A stretch of 27,182 bases of DNA from a virus (IMGVR_UViG_3300020462_000036:1-27182), one strand, 5' to 3'; shown: positions 1-10,626, numbered from the stretch's first letter. Program-made: numbers and translations. The notes: generated by a model not told the origin, from the sequence alone.

Positions 1-2550
1 CGTGAGTGCTACAACGGCTTTCCTGATGCCACCTACGGGCTAACAAAAAGACCTGGCTTCAAACATATTGCAAATCTGGGGACAGGAACTACATACGATA
101 ATGCTAAGTGGTTCTATATCAACAGAGATAATGACGAAGAATATGTTGGCTGCATTAAAGGAAATAGTATCTACATATGGAATGCTCTGACAGGTGTTGT
201 GTGTACAGTTACATACGGGACAAATGCACAGAACTATTTAACTGGAACTAGAAACGACTATAAATTACTGACAGTACAAGACACAACGATTGTCGTAAAT
301 AGTGCAACAACAGTAACAGAACAAACAGCTTCATCATTCATAAGTTCTAGTCAAGGCACAGTAGTTTTATCCTCTTCTTCTCCTAATAATGAATACAACA
401 TTATACTGCAGGATAGGACTATTACTGTCACAGCTCACTCTACTGATTTTACATTTGACGATGTACTAGAAGATAAGTCTGGACATAATTTAAAAGATGC
501 TATTACTAATGAAATTAATAGTCAAGCAAGTGCAGGTAACAGTAATTTTACTGGTACATGGACAGTAACTAGAAGTGGAGATTCAAGTCTAGACATTACC
601 CGTGAAGTAGGAGGAACACGTACAGCATTTAGTTTGTCAGCTAGAGGTGGTGGTAATAATAGTGACCTAAGTAGTTTTCAAGATGAAGTAGATAACATTA
701 GCCAGTTGCCACAAAAGTCATTTCATGGTCATGTTGTCAAGATTGTAAACAACGAAAATGTTTTAGACGATTACTACGCAAAGTTTCATGCAAATAATGG
801 AACACAAGGTAATGGTTACTGGGAAGAAACCAGATCTCCTCAGGCTTCAGCTGGATTAAATAAATCCACAATGCCGCATGAACTAATTAATACATCGACA
901 AATACCTTCATCTTTCAGCAAATCACTTATAGCGATAGGTTAGTAGGGGATAACGAAACGAACTCTCATCCAAGTTTTGTAGGATCACAAATTACAAGTG
1001 CATTCTTTAGTAATAACAGGCTTGGATTCTTGTCTCAAGACAACGTGTCTATGAGTCGCTCAGGAGATCAGTTTAATTTTTACTTTAAAACAGCACAGAC
1101 AATTATTGATTCAGATCCAATTGACATTAGCTGTTCATCTATTGTACCTACAAAGTTAAACGCAGTACTGCCAACGGCACAAGGTGTTCTTCTATTCTCA
1201 TCTAGACAACAGTTCATCATGTTTTCTGAGAGTGGTGTACTAACACCAAATAATGCAAGTATTCGTGCTATCTCAAACTATGAGGTAGACGAAGCTGTTA
1301 GTCCAGTAGATGTCGGAACACAGATTAATTTCACTACTAAAACACCAGGATATACACGTGTATTCAGTATGGTGACACGTGGTCAAGAAGAGAACCCACA
1401 GGTGATTGATCTATCACGTGTAGTAAAGGAATGGATTTCACCAACGATTGATCAGCTTATATCTAGTCCACAGAATTCGATGATTGCCTTAGCGGATCAA
1501 ACATCTAATGAGGTATATGTATTTCGTTACTACAGTGATGGAAAAGAAAACCTAATGCAGGCATGGGTTAAGTGGTATATGACTGGCACAACTCAATTTA
1601 TTGCTATTGATTCTGATGAAATGTATGCAGTAACAAAGCAAGGCAATCAGGTTGTCTTGTCAAAGGCAGCATTAAGCCAGAGTCCAGAACAAGCAATTAT
1701 TGTCAACAACCAAGGCGTTAAGGTAAACCCATCCATTGATTTATATGCAACTGCATCTAGCGTTGTATATGACTCAGCAAATGAATTATCAAAATGCTAC
1801 CTGCCATACAACGATGTATCTAATCTAACACCAGTATTGATCATTAAGGGCAATACAAGTACAGGTTCATTTGTTGAATCAGGTTTTACAATTACACCAG
1901 AACGTGGTAGTGATGGGACTGGACCATACTTTATTGTACCTAAAAAAGATCTAACTAGTTTAGCCAGTGACGTGATTGTGGGATTTAAGTATGACTTTGA
2001 TGTACACCTACCTACTACATTCTATAGACCAGAAAATAAATCAACAGATTTCACAGCTTCACTAACTATAGCTCGTATGAATTTCTCTGTTGGGTTATCA
2101 GGAGCTATGAATTTTAAAGTCAAGCAAAAAGGTAGGGAACCATATCGAGTTGAATTTACTGGAGATGGTACTACAACAAGCTTTAACTTTAACAAAAGAG
2201 ATCTTGATTATCAGGACAGATCAGATGTCAAAGTATCAGTAGATGGCATTGCTACCACAGCTTTTAGTTTTACAAACGATACAACCATTGTTTTCAATAG
2301 TGCACCTGCAAATAATGCGAAGGTGTCATTTGTTATTGACGAATGGTTTAGTACTACTGCTGTAGTTGAAGCTAATGAGTATTTAGCCAATGATGTCCCA
2401 CTAGATAACGAGACAATATTTACGATACCTATTCATCAACGAACTGAGAATTTTAAATTGAGGATGTTTAACAACACACCGTTCCCCGTTGCTTTAAACG
2501 CAATGATGTGGGAAGGAAACTATACGCCACGTTTTTATAGGAGGGTCTGA
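1..2550 (+). CDS. 12: Tail tubular protein B (T7 gp12-like nozzle), 5' partial
   Basis: The frame is open from base 1, so the gene starts outside the window; the GTG at 199 is internal. The first codons read NGFPDATYGLTKRPGF, matching the start of T7 gp12, whose N-terminal part has a 'GLQKRPP' motif. Further gp12 hallmarks are the block with GYWEETRSP, the MPHELI segment, HPSFVGSQITSAFFSNNRLG and a C-terminal MMWEGNYTPRFYRR (T7 ends WEGNYLRRSSGI). The protein forms the hexameric tail nozzle that binds the adaptor gp11 and carries the fibres. About 849 residues are visible against 794 in T7. The excess includes a segment at about 2149-2346 that resembles the fibre N-terminal domain. The gp14-like gene follows 2 bases after the stop. 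Family assignment is secure; symbol by T7 analogy. Confidence 0.93.
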   Translation, partial: RECYNGFPDATYGLTKRPGFKHIANLGTGTTYDNAKWFYINRDNDEEYVGCIKGNSIYIWNALTGVVCTVTYGTNAQNYLTGTRNDYKLLTVQDTTIVVNSATTVTEQTASSFISSSQGTVVLSSSSPNNEYNIILQDRTITVTAHSTDFTFDDVLEDKSGHNLKDAITNEINSQASAGNSNFTGTWTVTRSGDSSLDITREVGGTRTAFSLSARGGGNNSDLSSFQDEVDNISQLPQKSFHGHVVKIVNNENVLDDYYAKFHANNGTQGNGYWEETRSPQASAGLNKSTMPHELINTSTNTFIFQQITYSDRLVGDNETNSHPSFVGSQITSAFFSNNRLGFLSQDNVSMSRSGDQFNFYFKTAQTIIDSDPIDISCSSIVPTKLNAVLPTAQGVLLFSSRQQFIMFSESGVLTPNNASIRAISNYEVDEAVSPVDVGTQINFTTKTPGYTRVFSMVTRGQEENPQVIDLSRVVKEWISPTIDQLISSPQNSMIALADQTSNEVYVFRYYSDGKENLMQAWVKWYMTGTTQFIAIDSDEMYAVTKQGNQVVLSKAALSQSPEQAIIVNNQGVKVNPSIDLYATASSVVYDSANELSKCYLPYNDVSNLTPVLIIKGNTSTGSFVESGFTITPERGSDGTGPYFIVPKKDLTSLASDVIVGFKYDFDVHLPTTFYRPENKSTDFTASLTIARMNFSVGLSGAMNFKVKQKGREPYRVEFTGDGTTTSFNFNKRDLDYQDRSDVKVSVDGIATTAFSFTNDTTIVFNSAPANNAKVSFVIDEWFSTTAVVEANEYLANDVPLDNETIFTIPIHQRTENFKLRMFNNTPFPVALNAMMWEGNYTPRFYRRV

Positions 2551-2552
2551 GC

Positions 2553-3959
2553 ATGATAGGAGATGCAATCAGTGGAACATTAGGTGGGGCTGGAGCTGGA
2601 GCTGGTATTGCTACTGCAGTTTCAACTGGTGCTAGTGCTGGTCCTATCGGCGCAGCGATTGGTGCAGGTGTAGGACTTGTTAGTGGATTATTAGGCGGCA
2701 GCAGTAAAAAGAAAGCAGCAAGTAAACAAAAAGCTGCCCAAAAGAAAGCCGTAAGAAAAACCCACAAATACAATAAAAAAGTTTGGAAGTACAACAACGC
2801 AGAAGCTGAAAGAAAATATGATCATCAAGTCGAGTCGTTAAATATACGACAAGACAATGATACAGAGCGGAGAGAATACACAGACAAGATAAATAATAAT
2901 AACTATAATCACGCGATGGCGATTCGTGATTATGAATTTAGTCAAGCTACTCGGGCATACGAAGCATCCGTAGCTGCTGCTGATGAACAAATCTCATTCA
3001 ATCAAATAGCAAGTAACTTTGCTGTAAAGCAGCAGGATCGTTACGCAGAAGAAATGATCCGTGGAATGATGTTTGATGAAAAACAAACATTAGCTAATTA
3101 TGCACTGCAATCTGCAGGATTTGAAAATCAAAGAAACCAGATAATTAATAAAAAAAGATCATCAAAAGCTGATGCAACATTTAAAACACAAGCTGAAAGG
3201 ATCAAAGGTCTGAAAGCAAGTGGTGAAGCAGCAGCAAGGGGACCTGGCAGATCAAATGCAAAAGCAGTACAGGCAGCAATGGCTGAGGCAGGAGCTAACC
3301 AAGCTGCTATCGCAGAAGAACTGATGTTTGGTTTAACTGATTTAAATATTTCGTTAGATGCAGTTAGAATTAAAACTGAAGGAATGTCTAATCAACTTAT
3401 TATAGATCAAGCAAAATTAGCAGCATCAGTGTCTAATTTAAATGCAAATGATAAGTTGGCACGGGAACAAATTGCATTCAATTTAAAAGATGCTAATCGC
3501 AGGGCAAGGGCAGCTATCCCTATGAGACCTGAAATGACGCCGCCTATGCCAAAACCAATAGCACTACCTAAACCTGAATATCAGGACATCTATAAGCCTA
3601 AGAAACCACCTAAGCCTAAGAAAGGAGCATCAGCTGTACTTAGCACACAACCATCGATGATGGGAGACGTTGGCACTGCAGCCATGGGAATGGTTCAAAG
3701 CTTCCAGAAAGCAGGAATCTTTAGTGGTGGTGGTTATAGCGCAACTCCTGCAACAAGTAGTCCAAGTATGTTTAATGCTGGAGGATATTTAAGTAGCACC
3801 ACATCTAGTTTAGCGTCGCTTAATTTGTCAAACGTAGGAGCATCTACAGGACTAGGAAGTAGTTTCAGTGCTGGTAGTTTTGGAGGTATGAATAAACTTG
3901 GGTTATCTGGACCAGTAGGAGACTTTAATTTAAACCCCTCTCTATCTGCAATTTCATAA
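2553..3959 (+). CDS. 14: Internal core / ejection protein (T7 gp14-like position)
   Basis: This 468-residue protein sits directly after the nozzle gene, the T7 position of internal virion protein gp14. Residues 1-50 are a Gly/Ala-rich hydrophobic stretch (GGAGAGAGIATAV, GAAIGAGVGLVSGLLGG) followed by a very basic segment (KKKAASKQKAAQKKAVRK). Residues 65-330 are rich in Gln, Glu, Lys and Ala and probably helical or coiled coil. The tail is Pro/Lys-rich, then Gly/Ser-rich. T7 gp14 has 196 residues, so this is much longer, as cyanophage versions tend to be. In T7 the protein is ejected and inserts in the outer membrane. A GGAGGG Shine-Dalgarno just upstream of ATG 2553 supports this start. Assignment rests on position and composition more than on sequence identity. 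Confidence 0.8.
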   Translation: MIGDAISGTLGGAGAGAGIATAVSTGASAGPIGAAIGAGVGLVSGLLGGSSKKKAASKQKAAQKKAVRKTHKYNKKVWKYNNAEAERKYDHQVESLNIRQDNDTERREYTDKINNNNYNHAMAIRDYEFSQATRAYEASVAAADEQISFNQIASNFAVKQQDRYAEEMIRGMMFDEKQTLANYALQSAGFENQRNQIINKKRSSKADATFKTQAERIKGLKASGEAAARGPGRSNAKAVQAAMAEAGANQAAIAEELMFGLTDLNISLDAVRIKTEGMSNQLIIDQAKLAASVSNLNANDKLAREQIAFNLKDANRRARAAIPMRPEMTPPMPKPIALPKPEYQDIYKPKKPPKPKKGASAVLSTQPSMMGDVGTAAMGMVQSFQKAGIFSGGGYSATPATSSPSMFNAGGYLSSTTSSLASLNLSNVGASTGLGSSFSAGSFGGMNKLGLSGPVGDFNLNPSLSAIS

Positions 3960-3969
3960 CACATAACTA

Positions 3970-6687
3970 ATGTCTGAATACAAAACATTTGCTAAACCTG
4001 GCGACTTTAATGCCAGGTTATCTAAAGCAACTAATAATGCTGCCAAAATCCAACAGGAAGCAGCAAGACAAATCAAGGGGATGAATGCTGCACGTTCCCT
4101 TGAAAAGGAACAAGAACAGATCTACCTACGTGCAATGCAATTCGCACACAGTAGCGAAAAAGAAAGTAGGGAGACCAATTTCAAGCTTGAGACTGAAAAT
4201 CGCAGGATGCTTGCTGAAGCACAGCAAAAAGATATTAAGACCGATATTGAGATAGCAGAAGCTGAAAGGGATAGGCAACCTGAACAAACACTAATGCAAG
4301 AACTGGCACCGTTGGTTCCAAAGTTTGCTGAGGGGATTGCTCAGTTTGCTGAACAGCGAATTAAAAACGATAGAGATGCTGCAACTGTTGCTGCTTATCA
4401 GCACGGCTTCACAATAGATACTCTTGAGAATATCCTCAAGCTAAATGATCAGCTAACACTATCCCAATTCCAGGCAACTGAATACATCCAGGGTTTATCT
4501 GGTCAGGGTTGGTCGGAAGAGAACATCAATGCATTGTATGAAAAGCAGTACCTAACTAGAGGGTCTAAGGCTTGGGTAGATAACAAAGCACTGGCACTAA
4601 ATAGCATTGGTAATTACGAGACCGGATTGGCTACACACATTGCCAACCTTGGTGAATTAACTCCAACTGAACAGATCCTTGAAGTACGTAACTACACACA
4701 GGATTGGCTAACTAAAGTCAATATCAATGGTCGTCCGTTAAGTGCTGAAGTAATGAGTACTGTCATTAACCCAAAAGTACGCGCTGCAGAAAGACGAGCA
4801 CTTGAACCCATTCAAAAGCAGCAGAATACAGATCGTAAAGATCAGCTAACAGTTGATCAAAATAGGGTTTACTCAGTAGCATTTCAGGAGGAAGGTCCTG
4901 CAGGTCTTCAACGTTTAAACTCTATTAATCCATCGAAAGATAAAAGAGATGGAACAATTGATTTTTTAATTAATGGACATAAAAGTGGTGTTCTAAAAAT
5001 CGATCAGTTAGACGACTTCTATGATTCAACGTTTCTTATTGCAGCCACAGGCAAGAATCAAACATTAGCTGAACATTTTCCTGGTGACGAAAAGGTTGCT
5101 GCACTCAACACATACATAAAAAATGTAGAGAGGCAAAATGAAATAGATTTTAAAGAAGAAGAAGCAGAAACTATGCGGGGGGCTCGTTCACTTATAACTG
5201 ACGAGATTAATAAAATCCTTGCTAGTGGAGAAACAATAACACCAGAAGATATTGAAAGATTGAGAAAAGATGGTGTACGTATGGCAGGAGTTAAATTCCA
5301 GTCTGACGAACTTGATTACGCTGCTGAGTATTATACAAAAAATGCTCAGATGGAACCAATCGCATTAGAAATAGGAGAGAAACTTGTAGACAATGGTGCG
5401 ACATTAGATGAGCTAATTGAAAAGGGTTTTAGCCAATCGCTTTTAAATACGGAAACTGATAATGGGCAAAGCCTGCTACAAAGAGCAAGAGTAAATGAAA
5501 AAGCTAGGACTAGTAAATATTTCAAAAAGGGAAATGATGCAATATCGTCATACATCAAAGAGCATCCTACTATTGAGAAAAATGCTTTTGTTGAAAAAAA
5601 AGGATTAAGCTTTGAAATAGAATACCAACAAAAGGAATATCGTGAAAAGTACTTTGAGTTATTAAAAAAGAATGGTGGTGTTGAAGAAGAAGCAGACACC
5701 ATGGCCCAAGCTGATATTAAAAATAAAATTAATATATATCTCAATAATATAAAAAAACAAAACAAGGGACTTACAAGAGAAGAAGATTCTATTCTAAGAA
5801 CTTTAAAATACACTGACAAATTTAAATTAAGGCAACTAAAGTATTTAGATTACCGTGAAGATAATGTAAGCCTTGGAATTGTTGCACAACAACTAGGAAA
5901 AAAATTATTTATGGATTCGGTCGAAGCATTACAATCACCTATAAAAGAAGTACCAACAGAATTTGCAACTGTAGCGCATATCTACAACAAAACACCATTT
6001 GAATTTGCAACGTTTATTGCACCAGCATTTGGAGAAGACGCTGCTGAGTTTATTAATGCTACAACCTTAAACACGTATCAAGAGACATTTAAACCAGAAC
6101 GTATGCCTTTATTGAGGAATACATATGGGACAGCAATGCGACCATATAGGGCAACATCTAGTGCTTTACCAGCAGCGCGAAGGGGTAGTTTTGCAATCCC
6201 TACACCAGCAGGTCAACAAACACCTGCCTGGTCAGCAACTGGTGCTGTAATTAAATTTGCAGAAGGAACGCTTCGCCTAGGCAGGATGTACGACGTGAAG
6301 TTTGGCGGGACTACTTTTAATGACTATTCAAGACATCCTGATGAAGTTATGTCATCGAGTGGTTTGAATTCTGCTGCAGCTGGTGCGTATCAATTCATGC
6401 CAGCTACATGGAAAGGTGTTTCTGAAAAACTAGGTCTACAAGATTTTGGACCAGAAGCGCAAGAAATGGCAGGTCGTGAATTACTCATAGGTAGAGGTGT
6501 AGATCCAGACAGAGTGTACACAAGTTTTGAAGATTTTAATAACAACCTATTGCTTTTAATAGCACCTGAATTTGCATCAATACCAAAGGCTGATGGCAAG
6601 TCGTACTACCAAGGGCAAACGGCAAAGAGTGCTTTAAGGCTGTGGGAAATCTATCAACAAGGACTTAAACAGTTTGGAGTGAACTAA
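3970..6687 (+). CDS. 15: Internal core protein (gp15-like) with C-terminal lambda-R-like muramidase domain
   Basis: The gene encodes 905 residues and lies where T7 has gp15 (747 residues), a core and ejection protein. Residues 1-740 are charged, Gln/Glu/Lys-rich and largely helical in appearance. Residues about 760-905 look like a peptidoglycan-cleaving domain of the phage lambda R (GH104) type: KFAEGTLR with a candidate catalytic Glu765, then FGGTTFNDYSRHP, then SAAAGAYQFMPATW, then LGLQDFGPEAQ. Lambda R shows the same order (SEGT, GGELFTDYSDHP, GAGRYQLLSRWW, LGLKDFSPKSQ). In the virion this would open the cell wall for DNA entry. The gp16-like gene starts at the base after the stop codon. 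The part around 5100-5900 is very AT-rich (11 G/C in the 60 bases 5701-5760). Confidence 0.85.
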   Translation: MSEYKTFAKPGDFNARLSKATNNAAKIQQEAARQIKGMNAARSLEKEQEQIYLRAMQFAHSSEKESRETNFKLETENRRMLAEAQQKDIKTDIEIAEAERDRQPEQTLMQELAPLVPKFAEGIAQFAEQRIKNDRDAATVAAYQHGFTIDTLENILKLNDQLTLSQFQATEYIQGLSGQGWSEENINALYEKQYLTRGSKAWVDNKALALNSIGNYETGLATHIANLGELTPTEQILEVRNYTQDWLTKVNINGRPLSAEVMSTVINPKVRAAERRALEPIQKQQNTDRKDQLTVDQNRVYSVAFQEEGPAGLQRLNSINPSKDKRDGTIDFLINGHKSGVLKIDQLDDFYDSTFLIAATGKNQTLAEHFPGDEKVAALNTYIKNVERQNEIDFKEEEAETMRGARSLITDEINKILASGETITPEDIERLRKDGVRMAGVKFQSDELDYAAEYYTKNAQMEPIALEIGEKLVDNGATLDELIEKGFSQSLLNTETDNGQSLLQRARVNEKARTSKYFKKGNDAISSYIKEHPTIEKNAFVEKKGLSFEIEYQQKEYREKYFELLKKNGGVEEEADTMAQADIKNKINIYLNNIKKQNKGLTREEDSILRTLKYTDKFKLRQLKYLDYREDNVSLGIVAQQLGKKLFMDSVEALQSPIKEVPTEFATVAHIYNKTPFEFATFIAPAFGEDAAEFINATTLNTYQETFKPERMPLLRNTYGTAMRPYRATSSALPAARRGSFAIPTPAGQQTPAWSATGAVIKFAEGTLRLGRMYDVKFGGTTFNDYSRHPDEVMSSSGLNSAAAGAYQFMPATWKGVSEKLGLQDFGPEAQEMAGRELLIGRGVDPDRVYTSFEDFNNNLLLLIAPEFASIPKADGKSYYQGQTAKSALRLWEIYQQGLKQFGVN

Positions 6688-9600
6688 GTGAATGACTATG
6701 ACGAACAGTTGAGTGAAGGTACGCCTTCACATCTAAGTGAAGAAGAACAACTTCAAATACAAGCAGATCGTGAATTTTATGACCAGCTTGGGACATCAAC
6801 TGAACCTGAAGAGGTAACACAACCAGAAGCTGAAGCTACGGCTCCAGTACAAGAAGAGCAAGCTCAGCCTGTACAACAAGAAGTTCAACCAACAGAAGAA
6901 CCACAACAGGCTGAAGCATTGCTAGACAATATGACTGGCAATGAAGTTCTTGATGAAAATCTACCTGAAGTAACTAAAGCCGGTTTGGCAATGGGTGCCG
7001 GAATTGCAGACTTTGCAGTTGATGCTTTTAACCTAGTTACCAGGCAAGAAGCAAGGAAAGTACCAGAGTTTGAAAATGAAGTAGCACAGAGCATGCGGGA
7101 GATGTCTTCTATTGTCCTGCCTACACTTGCACTGACTGGTTCAGGCTCAGCAGCTCTAGCGAGTAGAACTAAGAATATAAAGTTCTTAGCTGATCCATTT
7201 GTTAAATGGTTAGGTACTACAACATTTGGTGCTGGTGTAGGAGCTGCTGTGGACTACACAGTGGAGATTAACCAGACAGATGATAATGCCACTGGAATGC
7301 TTAAGAAGACGTTCCCAAGAACATGGGGATGGATACCTGACAACATCGCTACGATGGACACTGATAGTCCAGAAGTAAAGCGAATAAAGAATGTTGTGGA
7401 AGGTGTCTATCTAGGTGGTAGTAGTGACATGCTTGTAGGAGCACTGAAGTTTATAAAAAACCTAAGGGGTGCACATAGAGCAGCAAGTCACATTCCTGAA
7501 AATGAAAAAGCAGTCAAGTGGTTTTCTGAAAACGTAGAGATTAAAAACACACCTGAAGAAGTAGTAGAAGCATCTGCTGCGAAGAGATCTGCTGAACTAG
7601 ATGAAGTTGGTGGCTACAACTTGGAGAAGTCAGTCAATATTGATGATCCAGTTTTTGGATACCACGATATGTACGACTATACCGAACAAGGTATTAGGTC
7701 AGTAGATGATCTAGGAATTGTCGGTGCTTCTATTGATGTTGTACGTATCGATAAAAATTACGATAGTGTCTATGGTCGTGTCGGAAGTGTTGTATCAGAA
7801 GGTGCTATTAAGTTTGGTCTAGAAAGCAGTGCTAAACAACAGTTAATTATCACAGGACTAGCTGAAGGTCTGAAGGATGCTGGTGAGTATGGTTACAAAA
7901 CAGCTACAGGTAAATACATTAGCCATGCCGAGATAATGGAAACCGGTGCAAAGTTAGCTAATGACTTTTACCAAATGGACCTACAAGAGCTGCAGAGGAC
8001 CATCTATCCAGGCTCTGTATATCAAGGCAGAAACGTAGATACAAAGACACCAGAGCTGACTAGCGAAGCTTATGCAGGAGTCATGGGAGCTATTAAGAGC
8101 TACATGGATGACTTTATCAATATGGATCTGGCCAAGGCACAGGCATACGTAGGCACGTCTCTAGCTGGTCAAGTATCTGATATGGCGCAAGGTATGCGTC
8201 TTACTGAAGGAACCGCTGCTATTGACCGAGCACAGGAACAGATCTTAGATCGTGTTGAGTTTTTAATGGCTCAAAAAGGTATGACATCTTATGCAAGAGG
8301 TAAGGCATTAAACCAGCTAAATCTTTGGAATAGGATGACTGCAAAAGGATCTAAGGCATATGATCTTGCAGAGACTAAACGTCTTGAGAATTTAATCAAA
8401 GATGAAAAGAATGGTACTCTCAAAGCAATGGAGAGGATCAAGCAAGAGTCAAAGGAAACCATCGATAACCTAAGAGAAATTAGTAAAGAGCAGCCTGAGA
8501 TGCTTGCTCCAATAATGATGGGTTATGAGATGACTGACGGAAACATCAAAACCATTCATGCATTAAATGAGTATGTCAAGGAGTCCACAGGTGTATTGAG
8601 GAAAGCTTTTTACGATGGCAATCCTGAGATTCCTTCTGTGATCCTTAAAGGTTTTTATGCAAACCTATACAACTCAACACTAAGTGCAATTGCAACACCA
8701 ATTAAAGCTGGTATTTCAGCAACACACTTATTAGTCGAACGCCCTGTAAAGATTCTAGGTGGTGGGTTAACTGGTGGTGACATGGAGACGGTGCGTCGTG
8801 GGATGTATCAATACAAAAACATGAAAGCAGCAGTTGATAAGTCAACTGAATACATGAATCAAGTGTTTCAAAGGTCTGCTCTTGACCCTAATGTTGTACA
8901 AACCCGTGATGATCTTGGACTCAAGAACAAAGCACAGATGGACTTGCTGAATGCCTTTGCAGATGCGAAAGCGAAGCAAGGTGAATATGGTCCTCAAGCA
9001 TTGATGCAACAGGTTAGTGATATGAACGATTTAGCTAATCATCCTTGGCTTAGGTTCGGCACACGATCCATGCAGGCAACTGATGGCTTTACGAAGTCAA
9101 TGATTGCAGTAGCTGAAGCAAGAGCTAATGCATATGACATCGTGACCAATGGTGGCAAACTACCTTTAGATGAAGCAAAGGCAGATGAACTTGCTAATGA
9201 GTTCTATCAAAAGATGTTTAATGAAAAAGGCATCTTGAATAATAAAGCAGTAGACAATATTGCTGGAGAAATCTCGATGAACTTGGATAACAAGGGAACG
9301 AGAATGATGTCAGATGTCATTAACAGACTACCTCTTTTGAAGCCATTTATGTTGTTTACTAAAACACCACTAAATGAACTAGCACTATCCCTGAGCTACC
9401 GTCCAAGTAACCCAGTAAAGGTATTTCTTGAAGACTCTGCAGCATTTAAAGCACCATTTGAAGAAGTAAGTGGTGCTGAAGTAGAACAACTTTTGGCGGC
9501 TAGAGGCATTGAAGTTGGACCACATAATGCAAGAGCTAAATACAATGAGATTAGAGCTGACCTTAAAGGTAGGAGAGCATTAGGAAACATTGCTGTTACC

Positions 9601-10626
9601 GGTGCAGTCGGATTATTTATGGATGATCGCATCACTGGCAATGGTCTTTACAACAGACAGAAGCAAAAAACACGTGATAAGACACAACGTCCACGTCGTT
9701 CTATCCGAGGATTAGACGATAATTGGTATAGCTATGAAGGACTTGGTCCTCTAACTAATTGGTTAGCACTGACTACAGATATAATGGACAACATGGATAC
9801 ATTGTCTGCTCATGAACAAGGCACCTTCTTAAAAAAGATGACATTTGTAGTAGCTGCATCGGTCACAGACAAGACTATGTTGGCAGGTATCCAACCATTG
9901 CTAGATGTAGTACGTGGTGATGTTGGTGCAATTAATAGATGGAGTTCTAGTTTTTTAAGTGCAGCGACGCTTAAAGGTTCTAGTCAAATGGCAGAGATTG
10001 GACGATTCTTTGATCCAGGTCGCAAGCAAGTTGAAAACGAATTTACTGCGATGGTGCAGAACCGGTTACCACTATTAAAGAGTGCATTACCTAAGGAATA
10101 CGACTGGATTGATGGTGGTGAAGTAGGAGTACCAGACAGTTTCATGGCACGAGTTTGGAATACATACACGCCTTGGAAGATCACTGGTGAAATCAGCCCT
10201 GAAAAAGAATACCTACACGAAGTCGAGTTTGATGCAACACCATCCCTACGAACAGATGGCAAGGGTAATCCACTGACAGCAGCAATGCAATCAGAGATTC
10301 TTAATTACATGGGTGAAAAGGAACTATTTAAGAAAGGTATCCAACGTGTGATGCAGAGGTATCCAGCTAAAAAGTTCCGAGAGCTGTACAGAAGAGCAGA
10401 GAAAGAAGGGTTAAATCCTGATGTAGGTGAGTTTGCCAGTGTACATAGAGAACTAAAAAGAGAACTACGTAAGGCAATGCGTAAGGCAATGGATTCCTCT
10501 GCAAGCCTGACAGATATGCAACGTAAAGGCAAAGTGCAAGAGACTATTGGAAATTACCTGCAGTCAGGTGATATAGAAAGTGCAAAAGAACATATGGATT
10601 TTATGGAAGAAAACTTTTCTTACTAA
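6688..10626 (+). CDS. 16: Large internal core / DNA ejection protein (T7 gp16-like)
   Basis: Its 1312 residues match T7 gp16 (1318) in length and place. Translation starts with GTG at 6688, immediately after the previous stop. Residues 1-85 are acidic and Gln/Pro-rich (EEPQQAEA, PVQEEQAQPVQQ), and no lytic transglycosylase motif is visible at the N-terminus, unlike T7 gp16. Residues 95-260 contain Gly/Ala-rich, weakly hydrophobic helices; the rest is long and mixed-charge. A basic region lies near residues 990-1015 (RQKQKTRDKTQRPRRS). In T7, gp16 forms with gp15 the periplasmic tube that draws DNA into the cell. The missing lytic domain is probably supplied by the C-terminus of the preceding gp15-like protein. 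Confidence 0.85.
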   Translation: MNDYDEQLSEGTPSHLSEEEQLQIQADREFYDQLGTSTEPEEVTQPEAEATAPVQEEQAQPVQQEVQPTEEPQQAEALLDNMTGNEVLDENLPEVTKAGLAMGAGIADFAVDAFNLVTRQEARKVPEFENEVAQSMREMSSIVLPTLALTGSGSAALASRTKNIKFLADPFVKWLGTTTFGAGVGAAVDYTVEINQTDDNATGMLKKTFPRTWGWIPDNIATMDTDSPEVKRIKNVVEGVYLGGSSDMLVGALKFIKNLRGAHRAASHIPENEKAVKWFSENVEIKNTPEEVVEASAAKRSAELDEVGGYNLEKSVNIDDPVFGYHDMYDYTEQGIRSVDDLGIVGASIDVVRIDKNYDSVYGRVGSVVSEGAIKFGLESSAKQQLIITGLAEGLKDAGEYGYKTATGKYISHAEIMETGAKLANDFYQMDLQELQRTIYPGSVYQGRNVDTKTPELTSEAYAGVMGAIKSYMDDFINMDLAKAQAYVGTSLAGQVSDMAQGMRLTEGTAAIDRAQEQILDRVEFLMAQKGMTSYARGKALNQLNLWNRMTAKGSKAYDLAETKRLENLIKDEKNGTLKAMERIKQESKETIDNLREISKEQPEMLAPIMMGYEMTDGNIKTIHALNEYVKESTGVLRKAFYDGNPEIPSVILKGFYANLYNSTLSAIATPIKAGISATHLLVERPVKILGGGLTGGDMETVRRGMYQYKNMKAAVDKSTEYMNQVFQRSALDPNVVQTRDDLGLKNKAQMDLLNAFADAKAKQGEYGPQALMQQVSDMNDLANHPWLRFGTRSMQATDGFTKSMIAVAEARANAYDIVTNGGKLPLDEAKADELANEFYQKMFNEKGILNNKAVDNIAGEISMNLDNKGTRMMSDVINRLPLLKPFMLFTKTPLNELALSLSYRPSNPVKVFLEDSAAFKAPFEEVSGAEVEQLLAARGIEVGPHNARAKYNEIRADLKGRRALGNIAVTGAVGLFMDDRITGNGLYNRQKQKTRDKTQRPRRSIRGLDDNWYSYEGLGPLTNWLALTTDIMDNMDTLSAHEQGTFLKKMTFVVAASVTDKTMLAGIQPLLDVVRGDVGAINRWSSSFLSAATLKGSSQMAEIGRFFDPGRKQVENEFTAMVQNRLPLLKSALPKEYDWIDGGEVGVPDSFMARVWNTYTPWKITGEISPEKEYLHEVEFDATPSLRTDGKGNPLTAAMQSEILNYMGEKELFKKGIQRVMQRYPAKKFRELYRRAEKEGLNPDVGEFASVHRELKRELRKAMRKAMDSSASLTDMQRKGKVQETIGNYLQSGDIESAKEHMDFMEENFSY

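Noticed and set aside
5346-5819. 157-codon antisense ORF rich in Phe and Ser
   Set aside because: It mirrors Lys/Glu-rich AT-rich codons of the gp15-like gene.
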